Positions 31,845 through 43,764 of a DNA stretch of 64,000 nt are shown in pieces. The stretch comes from Micrasema longulum (Eukaryota > Arthropoda > Insecta > Trichoptera > Brachycentridae). The DNA lies in NCBI GenBank assembly GCA_022494885.1, contig JAGVSM010001417.1, positions 124,001 to 188,000 of the forward strand, read 5' to 3'. The notes below the pieces were generated by a model. It ran no database searches. It had not been told where the DNA came from and saw nothing but the letters and a program-made list of their open reading frames with translations. The position numbers were made by a program, and so were the translations under genes. Within the stretch, counting starts at the first letter, position 1. Every line of letters begins with the position of its first letter.

Positions 31845-31925
31845 CAGTTGTGGTAGAGTGGGATGCGAACCTCAGAACTCTGATCCGTGTGCCCGCGACA
31901 GCCACGGGACCACAATCTGGTTATC
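31845..31925 (-). repeat. tRNA-like SINE head (family S)
   Basis: On minus: TGTGGTCCCGTGGCTGTCGC, then ACGGATCAGAGTTCTGAGG and the B-box-like GGTTCGCATCCC. A close match lies at 57,058-57,135. The mismatched acceptor stem and non-standard anticodon loop argue against a working tRNA. Confidence 0.55.
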
Positions 31926-32264
31926 TACATATATCTTTTATTGAGTACTTATATAACTAAAACGTTTTTACTTATTTTATTTCTCCACCTTTTGAAAAAT
32001 CAGCAATGAGTGATTTCTTCGGGCTTTATTCAATCTAAAATGTTCGGAACTAACTGTGAATGATTTAATTACGAATACGTTTTAATATAATTATTTACTA
32101 CAGCCTCAGACACAAATTACCACTGCATTTAAATATCATTTCATACATTAGTATTAAAGGACAATACAACGTATTGATACATGGCACACTTTAAACGGGT
32201 CGCACATTTCCTAAACCAAACACACATTTAAAAAAAAACTTTAAAACTTTTATAAGTTTTTTTT

Positions 32265-32600
32265 AAAGAAGCATTTGTATTGAAGTTAGTTGCAATACAG
32301 AAGGAAAACATTTTTTTAAGAGAACATGGCGTCTAAACATTTACAGAGCTTATAATTTAACATTGGCTGGTTTAAGTGACAATTTTACGCGCTGTGTTAC
32401 ATTCTGCCCATGATTAAACCTCCACATTTCCCCAACTCTTCTATCTGTTGACTTTTGTGAAGTAAAATAGTTAAAACTTCTATTGATATTTTACTCAAAC
32501 CAGTTAATGACATTTCATAGGCCCTGAAAATGCCTAAACTTCAATATTCCTTCTTAAAAAATGTTTTTCTTCTCTGTTTCCAAAAATTTCAATCTTGTCC
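32265..32600. repeat. R1 foldback, both arms
   Basis: A plus arm 32,280-32,480 (CATTTTACGC-type core, CCCCAACTCTTCTATCTG) is followed by a truncated minus arm to 32,590 (TTTCATAGGCCCTGAAAATG, CCTTCTTAAAAAATG). Confidence 0.65.
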
Positions 32601-34224
32601 ATTAAGATGAAACAAAAACAAGTAAAACATTGTTTACCTTTCAGTTTTGGGGGCCATTTTCAACGAGTTGTATATATTTCACATCCATTTTCTGGACTTA
32701 AAAAACACTCAAAATACTGATAACTTGGTGCAGATGTCAATTTTCTGATAGTTAAAGAAATAGAAAATGACCTCAATTCCTCACTCGAAAGAAAATAAAA
32801 CAATTGGGACGTCTACTGCAAAAGCTGTGGATTCCTAACTACCAGCGGTCAGTGAAAAGTCAATAATACTCATAGTTAGTGGAGTAGTTTGAAGTGGATC
32901 CTTTTAATTTGGAGAGAAATACAGAAGTTAAAGTTATGCAATTACCAATAACATATTACAAAAGTTCTTTTGTAGTGACTTTCGCAAATAATTGGTACCT
33001 AAAAATGTTTGCGACGGTCGAATGTTCGAAAGTCAAGAGATGTAAAAAAAATCATCCAGAATTATATTTATCAATATAATATGTGCATAATGGGCTAGAA
33101 AAAAATATTTACAAGACTAAATATATGGTTATTCGGAAAACGCCACAAACTTTATGTTTGGTCAGTTCAATGTCTTTCAGGCTTTGAGTACTGATAAACA
33201 GCGGGATTTAGAGTTTAGTGGACTGTTTGGAAATTTTTATTCACTTTTAAAGTTCTTCCAATCGTTTCTTATATGGAGCACTTCACTATTGCTGCAGCAC
33301 GGATACCGGTATCGTGTAGATGATGATGAACTGTACAATTTAGCCTGTTTATACAACACTCACTTCACTTTGTACGAAATATGCTGAAACAAGATAAAAT
33401 AAAGATTTATCAAAGTGACAACTTTTCACATGTGACTTGCTCACAGGACGGTAGAAGAACAAGAATTTGAAATAGGAAGGATTTAGGTAGGAACGGTATA
33501 TTTACAGTCTTTTATGTAATAATTTTACTTTCCTCATTTAATACCGTTTAAACGTAGCTATCACTAGTTGACCGCAGGTGCAACGGCATGGAAGCGAACA
33601 ATTTTTGCACTATCGATAAAAATCTGTAAAAAACATAAATTAAAAAAATGTGTGAAATAGCAAATTTTGCGAAAGTAGAATGTACGAAAGTCGAGGACTG
33701 CTTGTATATTATTTAACATATAATGAATACAAATCAAAGCATAACGCCGTTTTATTTCTGTCATCTCTAACTGGAGCAGGAGCTCACTGCATCCACACGC
33801 CATAATCTCACGCTATTGAAAAAGTTTTTATTTCATAATAATATATCCATGTAACTCGTTTCGCGTATATGCGACTCAATACGTACAAAGGAAATTCTGT
33901 ATAGTATGCAGAGATGACCATTATTGTAAGCATTTTATTTAGCCAATGTTATTATTGAATTACAAGATGGAGAATTATTTGTACATCATACCATTCATAT
34001 AACATTTCAATTGCGGCCCCACGTCGCTAATAATACGTCTTATTAAATGGCCAAGCATACAAAACAACAAAGGTTGAAAGAGTTTCTACCTCCTGATCCA
34101 AACTTGTAATGTCGTTTTAGTACACAATATAATAATATGATACTCTCAGATAGCTTTTGAATGAATCTCTTATCGTGTAAGAAACTATTATTTATGTTCG
34201 AACCGTTAACTCTGTGGTCAAACA
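32601..34224. other. AT-rich region, nothing firmly recognised
   Basis: Short frames at 32,894-33,079, 33,154-33,387 and 33,564-33,803 have no family I recognise. A weak internal similarity joins 33,010-33,050 (GAATGTTCGAAAGTC) and 33,670-33,705 (GAATGTACGAAAGTC). I see no splice or promoter evidence for a gene. Confidence 0.35.
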
Positions 34225-34690
34225 TTCTAACTAATGTTAAAAAATATTACTATATAACCAATTATCGCCTTTTTATATCTACCGGTTTTGAGACGCAACC
34301 TTATATTTTTTTTGTTTATGTAAATACGTTAGCAGTAGTTATACAAACTTTTAAAAATAGCTTTTTTATTTGATTTTCATTTTCCAACTACTTTCATTTG
34401 TGTTTTTTTTTCCTTCTTTTTTGCGCTTAAAAATTTAAAAAAAAGTTAATTGATAACCTTAGATCATAGAATTAAGATTAGATAAAACGATAACATACCT
34501 AATATGGAAACTTGACTCGTCCATTAGAGTTCAGTCTAACTGTATATAATATAAAACTATGTAACTGTACTGTATATTTCCTCAATAAAAGAAAATAAAA
34601 AATATAAAAGTACCCGTATCTTCGTCAGGACGCTTACAACACCATCATGCAAATACTAAAATACACTTTCACCTTTAGATATAAAAATTA
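34225..34690 (-). ncRNA. Family b hammerhead element split by a 315-bp insertion
   Basis: The 3' half of the ribozyme (GAGACG, then CAAAACCGGTAGATAT on minus) lies at 34,274-34,295. The 5' half (GUCCUGACGAAGAUACGGGUA) lies at 34,611-34,632. The helix II loop is where they were separated. Upstream body (CATGATGGTGTTGT) and downstream tail (TTGGTTATATAGTAATATTT) match the other family b copies. The insertion makes this copy non-functional. Confidence 0.65.
34296..34610 (+). mobile_element. 315-bp A-tailed insertion inside a hammerhead
   Basis: Its limits are set by comparison with the uninterrupted motif at 8.35 kb. It ends CCTCAATAAAAGAAAATAAA and further A-rich sequence, like a LINE 3' end in plus orientation. 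No coding region is kept and no clear target duplication was seen. Confidence 0.55.
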
Positions 34691-34904
34691 ATTGCGTCAT
34701 TTAACCACTTTGTGCTCAAATCGCGTTATTGTTATTTCAGTTAAATGTATATTATTTTTTTTGAATTCTTTTATTTTTTATAGTATATCACTTCGCAGTT
34801 CACAAATATATCTTTGAGTTTATAACACGAATTTGTAACCACAAATTTTCGAAAATGAGTCTTCATAAATAGCATCAAAGAATCTTTATTTAAAATGTAA
34901 TTCA

Positions 34905-35850
34905 GCCTGCAATTTTATTTGAACTGTTTTTTTGGGATGAGCTTTTAACTTTAAAAGAGCAATTTATCTCAACTAGTACAATGTAGTAACTAACTTGTGC
35001 AAAAAAACCGACAATATATCATATTGTGTATTTAAAAAAAATCATCTTCATGACTCCTTAAAGAGTGGAATCCTGCTGGTCTGCAAATATTCGGACATAC
35101 TCTTAAATATTGTTTATGAAAATAACTGGTGTAAAAATCAAAAAGTGTTTTCAGGCGTTATCTAGTTGGTGAAATAATTCAACCAAATTAATTTTCACAC
35201 ATCAATAAAGGTTTCAGCTATTTTACTTCACATAAGTCAACAAATCGAAGAGTTAAGGAAATGTTGATGTTTAAATCTAAACAGAATGGTGAATGTTACA
35301 CAGTGTGCAAAGTGGCCACTTAAATCAGCCAAAGGCAGGTCATAAGTCTTGTGAATGCGTTGACTTCCATAAACCTTTCTAAAAAATGTTTTCGTGAAGG
35401 ATAGCCTTTGCAAAAAATTTAAATTAAGATGCAAAAAATTTAAATTAACATAATTTGTAATTAAGATGAGAAAATAAAAATTTTCCTTGCAATAATCGAA
35501 ATATAATTCTTAAACTTTTTTCTATGTTTAAAAATGGTTTTCTTTATTGTTTTATCATATTTATGGATCAAAAACATTTTGAGTTTCTCCAAGTTTTTGT
35601 AGACAAGGACTGGATTCAACTCCTGGACTGGATTCAAATAAAGAATTTAGGTTTTTTAGTTCACAAACATCAACAGATAAAAGGATTGAAGGAATGTAGA
35701 TGTTCAAATATAGGCAGAATGGTGAATGTAACACAGTGCGTAAATTGTCTACTTAAACCAGCCAATGACAGGTCATAAGCCCTGTATATGCCTAGACTTT
35801 TATATTACCTTCTCTAAAATGTTCTTCATCTCTGTTGTAATATGTTAATA
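34905..35850. repeat. Cluster of R1 foldback pieces
   Basis: 34,905-35,110: R1 terminus (GATGAGCTTTTAACTTTAAA) and outer block. 35,140-35,400: centre plus minus arm. 35,565-35,850: outer block (TTGAGTTTCTCCAAGTTTTT) joined to a minus arm. Frames at 35,237-35,434 and 35,524-35,778 read through the repeat. Confidence 0.75.
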
Positions 35851-36494
35851 TTTATGTAAATATTTTTTGTTTCTTACGTGTGTTTAGTTGTTACTATTGT
35901 TAAACTTATGCAATTTTAATTTTTTTATTATATATTTATGTATATTTTTTTCAAATTTATGTTCAATGCATATGTCAAAGGCAATTAACGCCGTTTATGT
36001 TAAAATAAAATAATTAAAAAAATAGTGAAACTAATGAGGATAAAATTGAAAGAAAAAAATATAGAAAATAAAAACCAAAAAATATATATTAGAATTTCTG
36101 TAAGTTATAAAAGAAAAGTGTGCTAGTACGTGAAAATCAGGTTTTCATACAGCCTGATAGTATCATGTAGGCCAGTTATGGCTTAAGCTCAGGTACAAAG
36201 GTTGCAACAAAAGCTTGCATACATTAAATATGATGTATTCCGCGTATAACCATTGTTGACATTTTTCTACTCCGTGGACTACTGTTTAAAAATGTTTGTT
36301 TTAAACTATTAAAAATAAACAGGTTGTTGTGTATACACGAAATCGATATTAATAGAGAAAACATTGAATATTCACAGTTTCACACGTAAAGAGACATACA
36401 TAAATATATATACGATTGGTAATCTTGCCTCAATATGTAAATGTAATCAACCACAAAATACTTAAATTTCGTAAATAGTGTCTATAATTTCAAC
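35851..36494. other. Nothing recognised
   Basis: AT-rich, no supported feature. Confidence 0.35.
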
Positions 36495-37230
36495 AGCTCA
36501 TGTGCTCTGTAGCTGCAAGAATTGTTAAAATCAAAATCCTATTTTCGAATACGAGTATTTATTTTAATATTATTCAAACACTAAACTTCATTGTCAAATT
36601 AAAATATAATGTAAATGGGGTTTAGATAACTTATCGTCCATGTGCTCTGTAGCTGCAAGACGTGCTGTTGTCAAGCTCCTATTTGTTATAATGAGAAACT
36701 TCAGCCCTACAGGAAATTGGATACAAAAAATGTTTTCTTGCGCGCTGTAAAAATTAGAGCATCCTATTGTATGGTGAAATTTTTTAAAAATGAACGAAAA
36801 AAAAAAAATATTTTAATAAAAACGCACTACTTTGAATGACGTCACTGGTTCATATAAACCATCCAACCATATGAGAGCTTTGAAGGATATCCGGTTTGGT
36901 CACCGTAAACGAACCAATTGGAAAAACTGTCATAAAACAACCTCTGACGTCACACACGGAGTTATTTCAGAAATACAAAACATTAAAAAATCATAGCGCT
37001 GATAATACGATATATAAACATTTGAAATTTTGGCTAAGTTTAATATTCCATTAACAAATAAAAAATTAAAAAATTACACTGAACTTCCTCATTGAAAAGG
37101 AGAAACTAGAATTTGAGTCGTCCATGTGCTCTGTAGTTACAAGACGTGCTGGGATATTTATTTATTGTGCAGCGCCCTTGGGGTGATTTTCACAAAAAAT
37201 TGCGCTTTATAAATTATCCAACTATAATAC
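36495..37230 (+). repeat. Three GCAAGACGTG-type repeats, the last with an L2-like 3' end
   Basis: GTGCTCTGTAGCTGCAAGA occurs at 36,500 and 36,642. A variant at 37,125 continues into ATTGTGCAGCGCCCTTGGGG, then AATTGCGCTTTATAAATTA and an (ATA)-rich end. The last is the best example of the full unit: phrase plus GCGC-stem L2-type tail. Confidence 0.55.
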
Positions 37231-37984
37231 TTACATTAAGATTCTGGCAAACTAATAAAATATACAAAAAAATCCATGTAAAAAAAATATTTGCAAAAAC
37301 ACGAAATATTCTAAAAAATAATTAATTTACTACATTTTGAGTTTTGATGTTTGTTGATGTATTCCACCAATGAGTTTTTAAAAATTGTCTGGTTTCAAAT
37401 CGCAACTACAGAAACGTATGCAGCTAAAAAACAAAAAAAGGAAAATACAAAAAATATAAATTTGAAACTATAAAATAAACTAAAATATTGTTCTGAATGC
37501 AAAAATTGAGATCAAAAATTCAACAGAAAGAAATATTTTCTTTTAGACAACTCTACATAACCTGACATAATGACAAATTATTTGAAAAACTGCTTTGATA
37601 ATATTAGATCGAGCATGGCACATTGTATTTCATAAAAAAATAGCGCCACGTCAGATGTCAGCAAGTAAAACAAATAATGATGAAAACATATTACACATTA
37701 CATTAGTACAAAATTCAAAATAATACCAGTTACCAAAAAAGAAATATGTTTGACTATTAATAAATAACAACGTCTTTTAGATTAGATGGGATCTCTGAAA
37801 TTGAATGAAAAAACATTAAAAACAAAATATTGTTTCGGTTAAAAATTATAATAAACAAACGCGTTGAATCATAGGAACTGAACTGTAACCGTAAGAAAGA
37901 CAAAATTATTTCTGTATAGTAGAATGAAAACATCAGTCGGTCACTACAAACGCATTTCACTACTTTAATAAATAAAAAAATAAA
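37231..37984. other. Nothing recognised
   Basis: AT-rich, no supported feature. Confidence 0.35.
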
Positions 37985-38445
37985 ACAGTTTGCTAAGAAA
38001 AATAGCACGGATGATTGGCCTCGAGAGGGGAGACTACACTTACGGAGAAATGGAGTCAATGTTAAAAATCTCAAGTCTGCAAAAACGTAGAAAAAACATT
38101 GACTCCATATTTATGTTTAATTTACTGAATGGCTTAATTGATGTACCATCGTTACTGGAACAAGTAGCATTAATGTTCCAATCCGCCGGTTGCGAAATAA
38201 TAATGTGCTGTTCCTTGATCAACACAGCACAAACTATGGCTTGTATCTTTTTTGGTAGTCTTTTTTAGATTTAAAAAATAATTAATATAGACCGGATCTT
38301 GTCTTGAGGTACTTATTTTTATTTTTTTGTCCTGGCTTTAATTTTATTTCGTTGTATTTTATTTTATTTGTACCTGTATTTATAATAAGAAATTGTATTA
38401 TCCATCGTTAGAATGAACTGCATAAGTCCGTCAAATAAATAAATA
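37985..38445 (+). pseudogene. LINE ORF2 C-terminus and 3' UTR (family B)
   Basis: The frame at 37,990-38,268 encodes MIGLERGDYTYGEMESMLK...NIDSIFMFNLLNGLIDVPSLLEQVALM, then shifts frame relative to the 46.5-kb copy. The 3' UTR has CCGGATCTTGTCTTGAGGTA and CTGCATAAGTCCGTCAAATA, then a TAAATA tail running into microsatellite DNA. Jockey-like C-terminal domain only. Confidence 0.78.
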
Positions 38446-38695
38446 TGATATAGATATATATAAAATAGAATTTATAACTAAGTAATATTTTCATGGATGT
38501 TTGTGTGTGTATATGTATGTTCACATGTATGTATGTATGTATGTATGTATGTGTATATATGTGTATATATGTATGTATGGATATGTATGTGTGCATGTAC
38601 GGGTATAAATATGTATGGATATGGATGAGGATGATATATAGATATAGACTTACATATAGATATAGATATAGATATAGATAGATATGTTAATAAAT
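38446..38695. repeat. Microsatellite block (ATGT)n and (GATATA)n
   Basis: Runs of ATGT and GTATAT at 38,500-38,600 pass into GATATAGATATA repeats to 38,690. It directly follows the LINE tail and may have grown from it. The open frames here are repeat artefacts. Confidence 0.9.
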
Positions 38696-40344
38696 AATGT
38701 TTTTAATAAAATGCTTTGTGCCCATTAAATATGTTAACACTTATGTTTAAAATTTTGGTACTCCGGTTCTGTAATTATTTATATTTTATCTTAAAATTGC
38801 GTGATCATTCACTTATTTTTTTTGCTTTTTTTTACATCTTCTAAATATTTTTTTATTTGAAAGCATCAATTACATGTACTTTTTTTTCGCTCCCTATATC
38901 TAAGTTAGTAGTAATTATTATTATAAAACCATGTAGGACTATCATATGATTAATTGTAAAGGATCTTTACCGACAAGCCATATTCATTGGCTTGGTGAGT
39001 CCTGTAAAAAAAAAAAAAAAAAATGTCAAAAATGTCTTAAAATAACTAAAATGTAATATTGTATGTACATAATAAATAAAATAAAAATAAGGTAAAAAAA
39101 AAAAAAAAAAATTGAAAAAAAATAAGGCTCAGGTAATAAAATAATTTCTCAAATTTCCACATCCGCTTCTAAGTTTAGTGTGTGGACATCTTCAGACGTC
39201 TTCAGGAGGCAGACAATTAATCAGCACTCTCGTCTCCTTGCACGTTAATCCCACGTCCCATAGTTCTACAAAATAAAACCTGGAGGCCTTTGAAAATATT
39301 TGGAAAACAGTAAAATGTTAACAAGAAATCAGTATCATTTTCAAACAAATAGGAGAAGGTATCTCACATGCATTTTGTTATTTAACTAGTCAAGTAGTAA
39401 CTAAATCGATAAATTAAAATGAGAATAGAAATATTCTAAGACCTAAGTTAGGCTCTCGATACAATATTAAAAGACAGACTATTTGGAAAATTATATAAAC
39501 TATCCCTTAAACAGAACCCAAACAATGCATGTAAATGGGATTTTGAGTGACCAGCTACAAATCACACTTGAAGTACCTCAAGGCAGCGTTTTGTGAAGAT
39601 TGTATTTATAAATATGTATTCATACTTAAAATATTGTTTAATATTCTAAAAAGTGTAGTTGTTCAAAAATATCACCAAATAAACATAATTCATTTACCTA
39701 CAGTTAAAAATAAAATAGACGCAAGCTTAAGCAATAATTCACGTTTCAAAAGTAAAAAAAACGCGAAGATACAATAGAAATAACAGTTGTTATTGTGTCC
39801 AAAGGTCCTCTTCGTTCCTCGAATAAGGTACAAGATTGAGGCGTGTAGTACAAACCAAATGTACATGGAACTAGTGAAGCAATAATTTATTAGCATGAGC
39901 GTTGGGAATTCAAAATAAGTTTACAATAGCAATAGCTAACGCTAAATTTCATGGCTATTTTAAGATTTTTCGTAAACGAGTTTTCTTAAATAAGGTAATG
40001 TAAACATCTCGTTTCTAAGGCTTGTGACTAGTTATTGATCAGTTGGTTTTTACAGTTTCTGTTTCCCGTAACTTTGTGAGGTGTTGAATACAGTTCTGTG
40101 TATGAAATACAAATATAATCTTGAACGAGTTTTTAAGACTCAATCGCTCCTTTCAGTTAAAAATCTTTAAAATGTTAATAAATAGAGATAAGTCAGCTTA
40201 TTTGTGTAAAAGTTGAGATCCAGGGTTCAATTTGGCAAGGTTGACATTAAATATTCATTTAAAAGGGTCAAAATGACTAAGAAAATCTTTTCCCGATATG
40301 TTGACAGTACAGAGTATGATATACTTTTGCCTGGTAACAGAGGA
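38696..40344. other. AT-rich region, nothing firmly recognised
   Basis: Poly(A) tracts at 39,007-39,023 and 39,092-39,110 suggest old retroposon ends. CATCTTCAGACGTCTTCAGG at 39,187 is a short inverted phrase. A tRNA-like phrase (GATCCAGGGTTCAATTTGG, 40,219) may be a SINE remnant. Confidence 0.35.
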
Positions 40345-40822
40345 CTTCATGGATTTCTACAAAACGCCGATATCACATAAGCATGAAACCCGCCAAAAAG
40401 TGAAAGGAAATTTCATAGAAAAAAGAGCTCTAAATGCGTATTGAGAGAGGACCATGGCGTACTCGTATATACTCCCACGCATAGTAAATAGACTCCCGGA
40501 TGAAATAAAGAACAGTGAAATAAATAAAAGTAGTGTAAAATTGGTTTTAAATATCCTTTTCTCAAATTCTAAGTTTAGTTTGTAAAAAAAAGGGAAACCA
40601 AACAATTTAAAACAGTGTTAAAAAAGTATTTGTTTATTATTTTTATACTTGATTTACTTGTATTTAATTTTTTATAAACTTTTATTTTATTGATATAATT
40701 AAGATTTTTTGTATTTTTATGTAAACATTATTATACTGTGTTGCAAAAATATTTAAAGAGAGAAATCCCTGCAAAAAACTGCTTTTGCAGTTTGGCGGGA
40801 ATTAAAAAATTGTTCAAAAAAA
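40345..40822 (+). pseudogene. LINE ORF2 C-terminus and 3' UTR (family K)
   Basis: Plus strand 40,440-40,585 encodes ERTMAYSYILPRIVNRLPD, then EIKNSEINKSSVKLVL, then a short tail and stop. This is the usual non-LTR C-terminus (LPRI.N.LP.EI......S.K). A UTR with a TGCAAAAAACTGCTTTTGCA hairpin follows. Upstream residues contain a stop. Confidence 0.65.
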
Positions 40823-40965
40823 AGGGAGTTTTTTAGTGCCTGGACGGAATCTAAAGCGTAAGACTAATTATCTTACATTTCTGTATCAAATGATCAAGAT
40901 ACGAGTGATCGAGAAGTGTTATTAATATAGTGCTCTATGCATCACTGGGTGCAGATAAAAAAAAA
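40823..40965 (+). repeat. SINE-G body fragment
   Basis: CTGGACGGAATCTAAAGCGT, AAGACTAATTATCTTAC, GATCAAGATACGAGTGATCG and CTCTATGCATCACTGGGTGC match 60,835-60,930. Confidence 0.65.
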
Positions 40966-41069
40966 TTTAAATAAAGACTAGTCTATTCAAATAAAATAAA
41001 AGTATACATTTATGAAAATAGAGAATCTTATGTAATAATACTTTCTTCGAAAAGTTTAACTTTAAATTA

Positions 41070-41170
41070 AAGATTTATTTATTTATTTCAACACTTTATA
41101 TATAGATACAGTTTATCTACATATGCATAAGGGTGGGCATATTGCTTTAAAGCAATTTCTTCCTACCTCC
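41070..41170 (-). repeat. LINE 3' end (family G)
   Basis: TTTATTTATTTATTTCAACA on plus, then ATGCATAAGGGTGGGCATAT and TTAAAGCAATTTCTTCCTAC. The opposite-strand partner is at 52,215-52,315. Confidence 0.6.
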
Positions 41171-41399
41171 CCAAACCGTTAAATTTCAGAAAATCAGTGG
41201 TTTATAACTATATTGTTGGTATATTATAATATTTTCTTTATATGGCAAAATATTGATAAAAAAAAAAAAATAACAATAAATATCTGCAATATACTATGAA
41301 GAAAGGAGGTTGTAAAGAGTGGAAGAAAGAAGGAGGAGAAAGTAAAAACTCAAATATTTAGGAAGTGACATTCCATACGTGTTTTGAATGTAAACAAAG

Positions 41400-41475
41400 A
41401 AGTCTCTAATAGTTTTGCCGTTTTTGTGAAAATCTCCTCAAGGGCGCTGTACAATAAATATCCCAACACGTCCTG
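41400..41475 (-). repeat. L2-like 3' end with GTCCTGCAGC phrase
   Basis: TGCCGTTTTTGTGAAAATCT, AAGGGCGCTGTACAATAAAT and CACGTCCTGCAGCCACA. Same unit as 37,125-37,230, inverted. Confidence 0.55.
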
Positions 41476-41491
41476 CAGCCACATAAAGTTA

Positions 41492-41739
41492 ACCTTTAAA
41501 ATGTAATACTTAAATAAAAGCAATGAGTATACCTTGAAAATGTAATTCTTAAATATAAGCTATGTATTTACCTTTAAAATGTAAAATTTAAATATAAGCA
41601 ATGAGCTTACCTTTAAAATGTTATACTTAAATATAAGCAATGGGTTTACCTTTCAAATTTTATACTTAAATATAAGCAATGAGTTTACCTTTAAAATGTT
41701 ACACTTAAATATAAGCAATGAGTATACCTATAAAATGTC
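41492..41739. repeat. 39-bp minisatellite, six units plus a partial
   Basis: The unit reads ACCTTTAAAATGTTATACTT followed by AAATATAAGCAATGAGTTT. Six units fill exactly 41,492-41,725 with no length change, then 14 bp of a seventh. Units differ by scattered substitutions only. Confidence 0.9.
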
Positions 41740-41819
41740 AGTTAGTTGGCTTCACCTGTAATGGACTCAAATTAGCAGAGGAATAGCGTTTCACTTGCCA
41801 AACTAAATTTCTCAAATTA

Positions 41820-42060
41820 AATAGCAATGATTGCCTCTCTATACGAAAGCGTGGTATTGACACGTATTTCGTCGCCGCGACACTCATGCATCTCGGGCAG
41901 TGACGCGAGGGGTGCGGGGTGCGGGGGAGTATTTGCATTCAATGGGACGAGAGAGGGAGAGAGGAGTAGGATCAGGAATGAGAGGCCACTCAAACAGGGC
42001 CGAAATGCAAAGGAATTAAAAATAATAAAATTTTTATCAATTTAGAAGACAAATTAATAT
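41820..42060. other. GC-rich patch of unknown nature
   Basis: CGTCGCCGCGACACTC, GACGCGAGGGGTGCGGGGTG and GAGAGAGGGAGAGAGGAG stand out from the AT-rich surroundings. A 72-codon frame (41,827-42,045) has no recognised motif. It could be a promoter/first-exon island or a LINE 5' UTR; the sequence does not decide. Confidence 0.35.
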
Positions 42061-42124
42061 CGCGCCCCCATAAGTGGTCTACGTAAATTTGGCTGTTTTG
42101 AGTAGGACGGTTGTATAGCAAAAT

Positions 42125-42590
42125 GTGCCAAGCCACAAAATTGAAAGAAATAAGTTAGTGTCAGAATTACGATCCAAATTTACATTATGCATACATAGAA
42201 TTTGCAACTTGTATAATAATATTATTGGAGCCAATGCGAGTGATATACGAGTATTCAAATTGAATAATAAAAAATTCAAAAGCGAAATCAGCGACAGCAT
42301 GCAGGCATTGTCGTCGTGGGTGAGCAGTGATAAGTAAATAAAATATATATATTTTTTAAATTATAAATTTACCAATGTACAAACATATCATTTATGGTTT
42401 TCCAAATTCTGTTCTTGAATAATATAATTTTATTTATGACACATTATGTATATTGTTAATTATAGTTTGAATTAATTTTAAGTATAGTATTCAGTATCTT
42501 TTATATTATTCCCGCATTATTGTATATATGACAATATTTCAATAAATAAATAAAAAAATAAAAAATAAAAAAATAAAAAAATAAAAAATA
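42125..42590 (+). pseudogene. LINE ORF2 C-terminus and 3' UTR (family J)
   Basis: A 70-codon frame contains IHRICNLYNNIIGA, then SDIRVFKLNNKKFKSEI, matching the SPI.R.C.LYN...DI.VF...FK..I block that ends jockey-like ORF2 proteins. The UTR runs to (AAAAAT)n at 42,545-42,590. Confidence 0.65.
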
Positions 42591-42699
42591 CTTACAGAAA
42601 AAATAGTTTTATGAGTTTAAATATACAAATTATCTGTTATCCCTCAGTGTGTTAACCGAAAACCGTGCATCATCATCATCAATCAATTTCCAAAAAAAA

Positions 42700-43065
42700 T
42701 TCAAGTTATGATGTTGCGCCTTGAATCCGCAGCCTATAATATGCAGGTTATGTGCAGTTCTGTATGTAGGAACATAATAAATGTACACTGTATGGTCAAC
42801 TATAGTCGTATTATATATTATAATGTGCAACTGGTGACTAATATTCGATGTAGATATATTTTTTTAAATATGTATTACATTTACATTTTTAGTAATATTA
42901 CAAGTGTTGTATGCTTAGTTATTTTATGTTGTGTTTAAGTTTTATGTGACAAGATTTACAATAAAAATATTATGTGGAAGCCTCTAATTGGACTTTTTGA
43001 TATGTATTTATGGTATAATTGTATCTTATAAATTTAAAACTGTTTGTTGGCGTTCCAATAAAAAA
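42700..43065 (+). repeat. Retroposon end shared with 56,248-56,560
   Basis: TATTATAATGTGCAACTG, ATTACATTTACATTT, GTAATATTA, GAAGCCTCTAATTGG and GTTGGCGTTCCAATA recur inverted at 56.25-56.53 kb. It ends in AATAAAAAAAAATAAAAA, so it is a plus-oriented poly(A) retroposon. Confidence 0.6.
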
Positions 43066-43079
43066 AAATAAAAAAAAAA

Positions 43080-43335
43080 CATTCCCTTTCCGCACCTAAT
43101 GGTGCATAGGGCACTGCATTGGTACACCAATTACAGCGTATCTTGATTATTTTTTAAAAGTGAAGGTAAGATGATCAGTCTTACGCTTCGAGTACCTACC
43201 AGTCCAGAAACCATGAAATATTTTAGTGTATTAATTCCCTTTTAAATAAATATTTCATATTAACCATGTCGGGAATCGAACCCGTGACCTCTTGTATGGT
43301 AGGCAAACGCACTGACCATTACACCACGGGGCCGA
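43080..43335 (-). repeat. tRNA-Gly-like SINE (SINE-G), full-length copy
   Basis: On minus from 43,334: GGCCCCGTGGTGTAATGGTC (A box), GCGTTTGCCTACCATACAAG (anticodon arm), GGGTTCGATTCCCGAC (B box). The 34-36 position reads ACC, giving a Gly-like origin. The body follows with ATATTTCATGG, CGTAAGACTGATCATCTTAC and a terminal TGCCCTATGCACCATTAGGT. The acceptor stem is incomplete, so it is not a tRNA gene. Confidence 0.75.
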
Positions 43336-43764
43336 CAAAAACCAATGTCAGAGATAATCTGGTCCATGTAGCTTCAACGAGGTCGTCGTCTGTAATTCGT
43401 GCCTTCACACATGCCCTCCGCAATAGTAAGAAGCAGGCCTGTGCCTCGATTATGAACGCTATCTTCATTTGTGTTTATCGAGGCGGTATATTTAACTTAT
43501 GTACTATCTTTACCTCCTTGGTATGTTCTACCCACTTGTCATACCGACATCATATGATCGAAACAAGCCAATGGAATGATCGCAAAACAATTAGTCTGCG
43601 TTCCTTACGTCATTAACATTTAAAATAGTTCTCATTTATAGTTTAAATAGGCTTCTGTAATAAAAAGTGCTCACTTCAAAGCGATTATAAACTTCAATAA
43701 ACGCCAATTCAAGCAAAAAATGTTCGCTTGAACATGAATTTTGCTTGACTTTTGGAAATCTACT
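43336..43764. other. Unrecognised, partly GC-richer
   Basis: 43,360-43,620 has balanced composition and an open frame continuous with the SINE, but no motif. Confidence 0.35.

Noticed and set aside
33154..33387. 77-codon ORF with an acidic stretch as a gene exon
   Set aside because: No recognised domain and no splice or transcript evidence. Left as unrecognised sequence.
38408..38681. ORFs on both strands of a Tyr/Cys/Met-rich repeat protein
   Set aside because: They are translations of (ATGT)n and (GATATA)n microsatellite DNA.
39185..39205. Tandem CTGAAGA-like phrases on minus as ribozyme cores
   Set aside because: No GAAA at the right distance and no flanking complementarity.
41492..41739. 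CRISPR array
   Set aside because: The 39-bp units are continuous tandem repeats with no unique spacers, and the genome is eukaryotic.
43262..43335. tRNA-Gly gene on the minus strand
   Set aside because: A and B boxes are good, but the acceptor stem does not pair fully and the sequence continues into a body repeated at five or more places. It is a SINE head.
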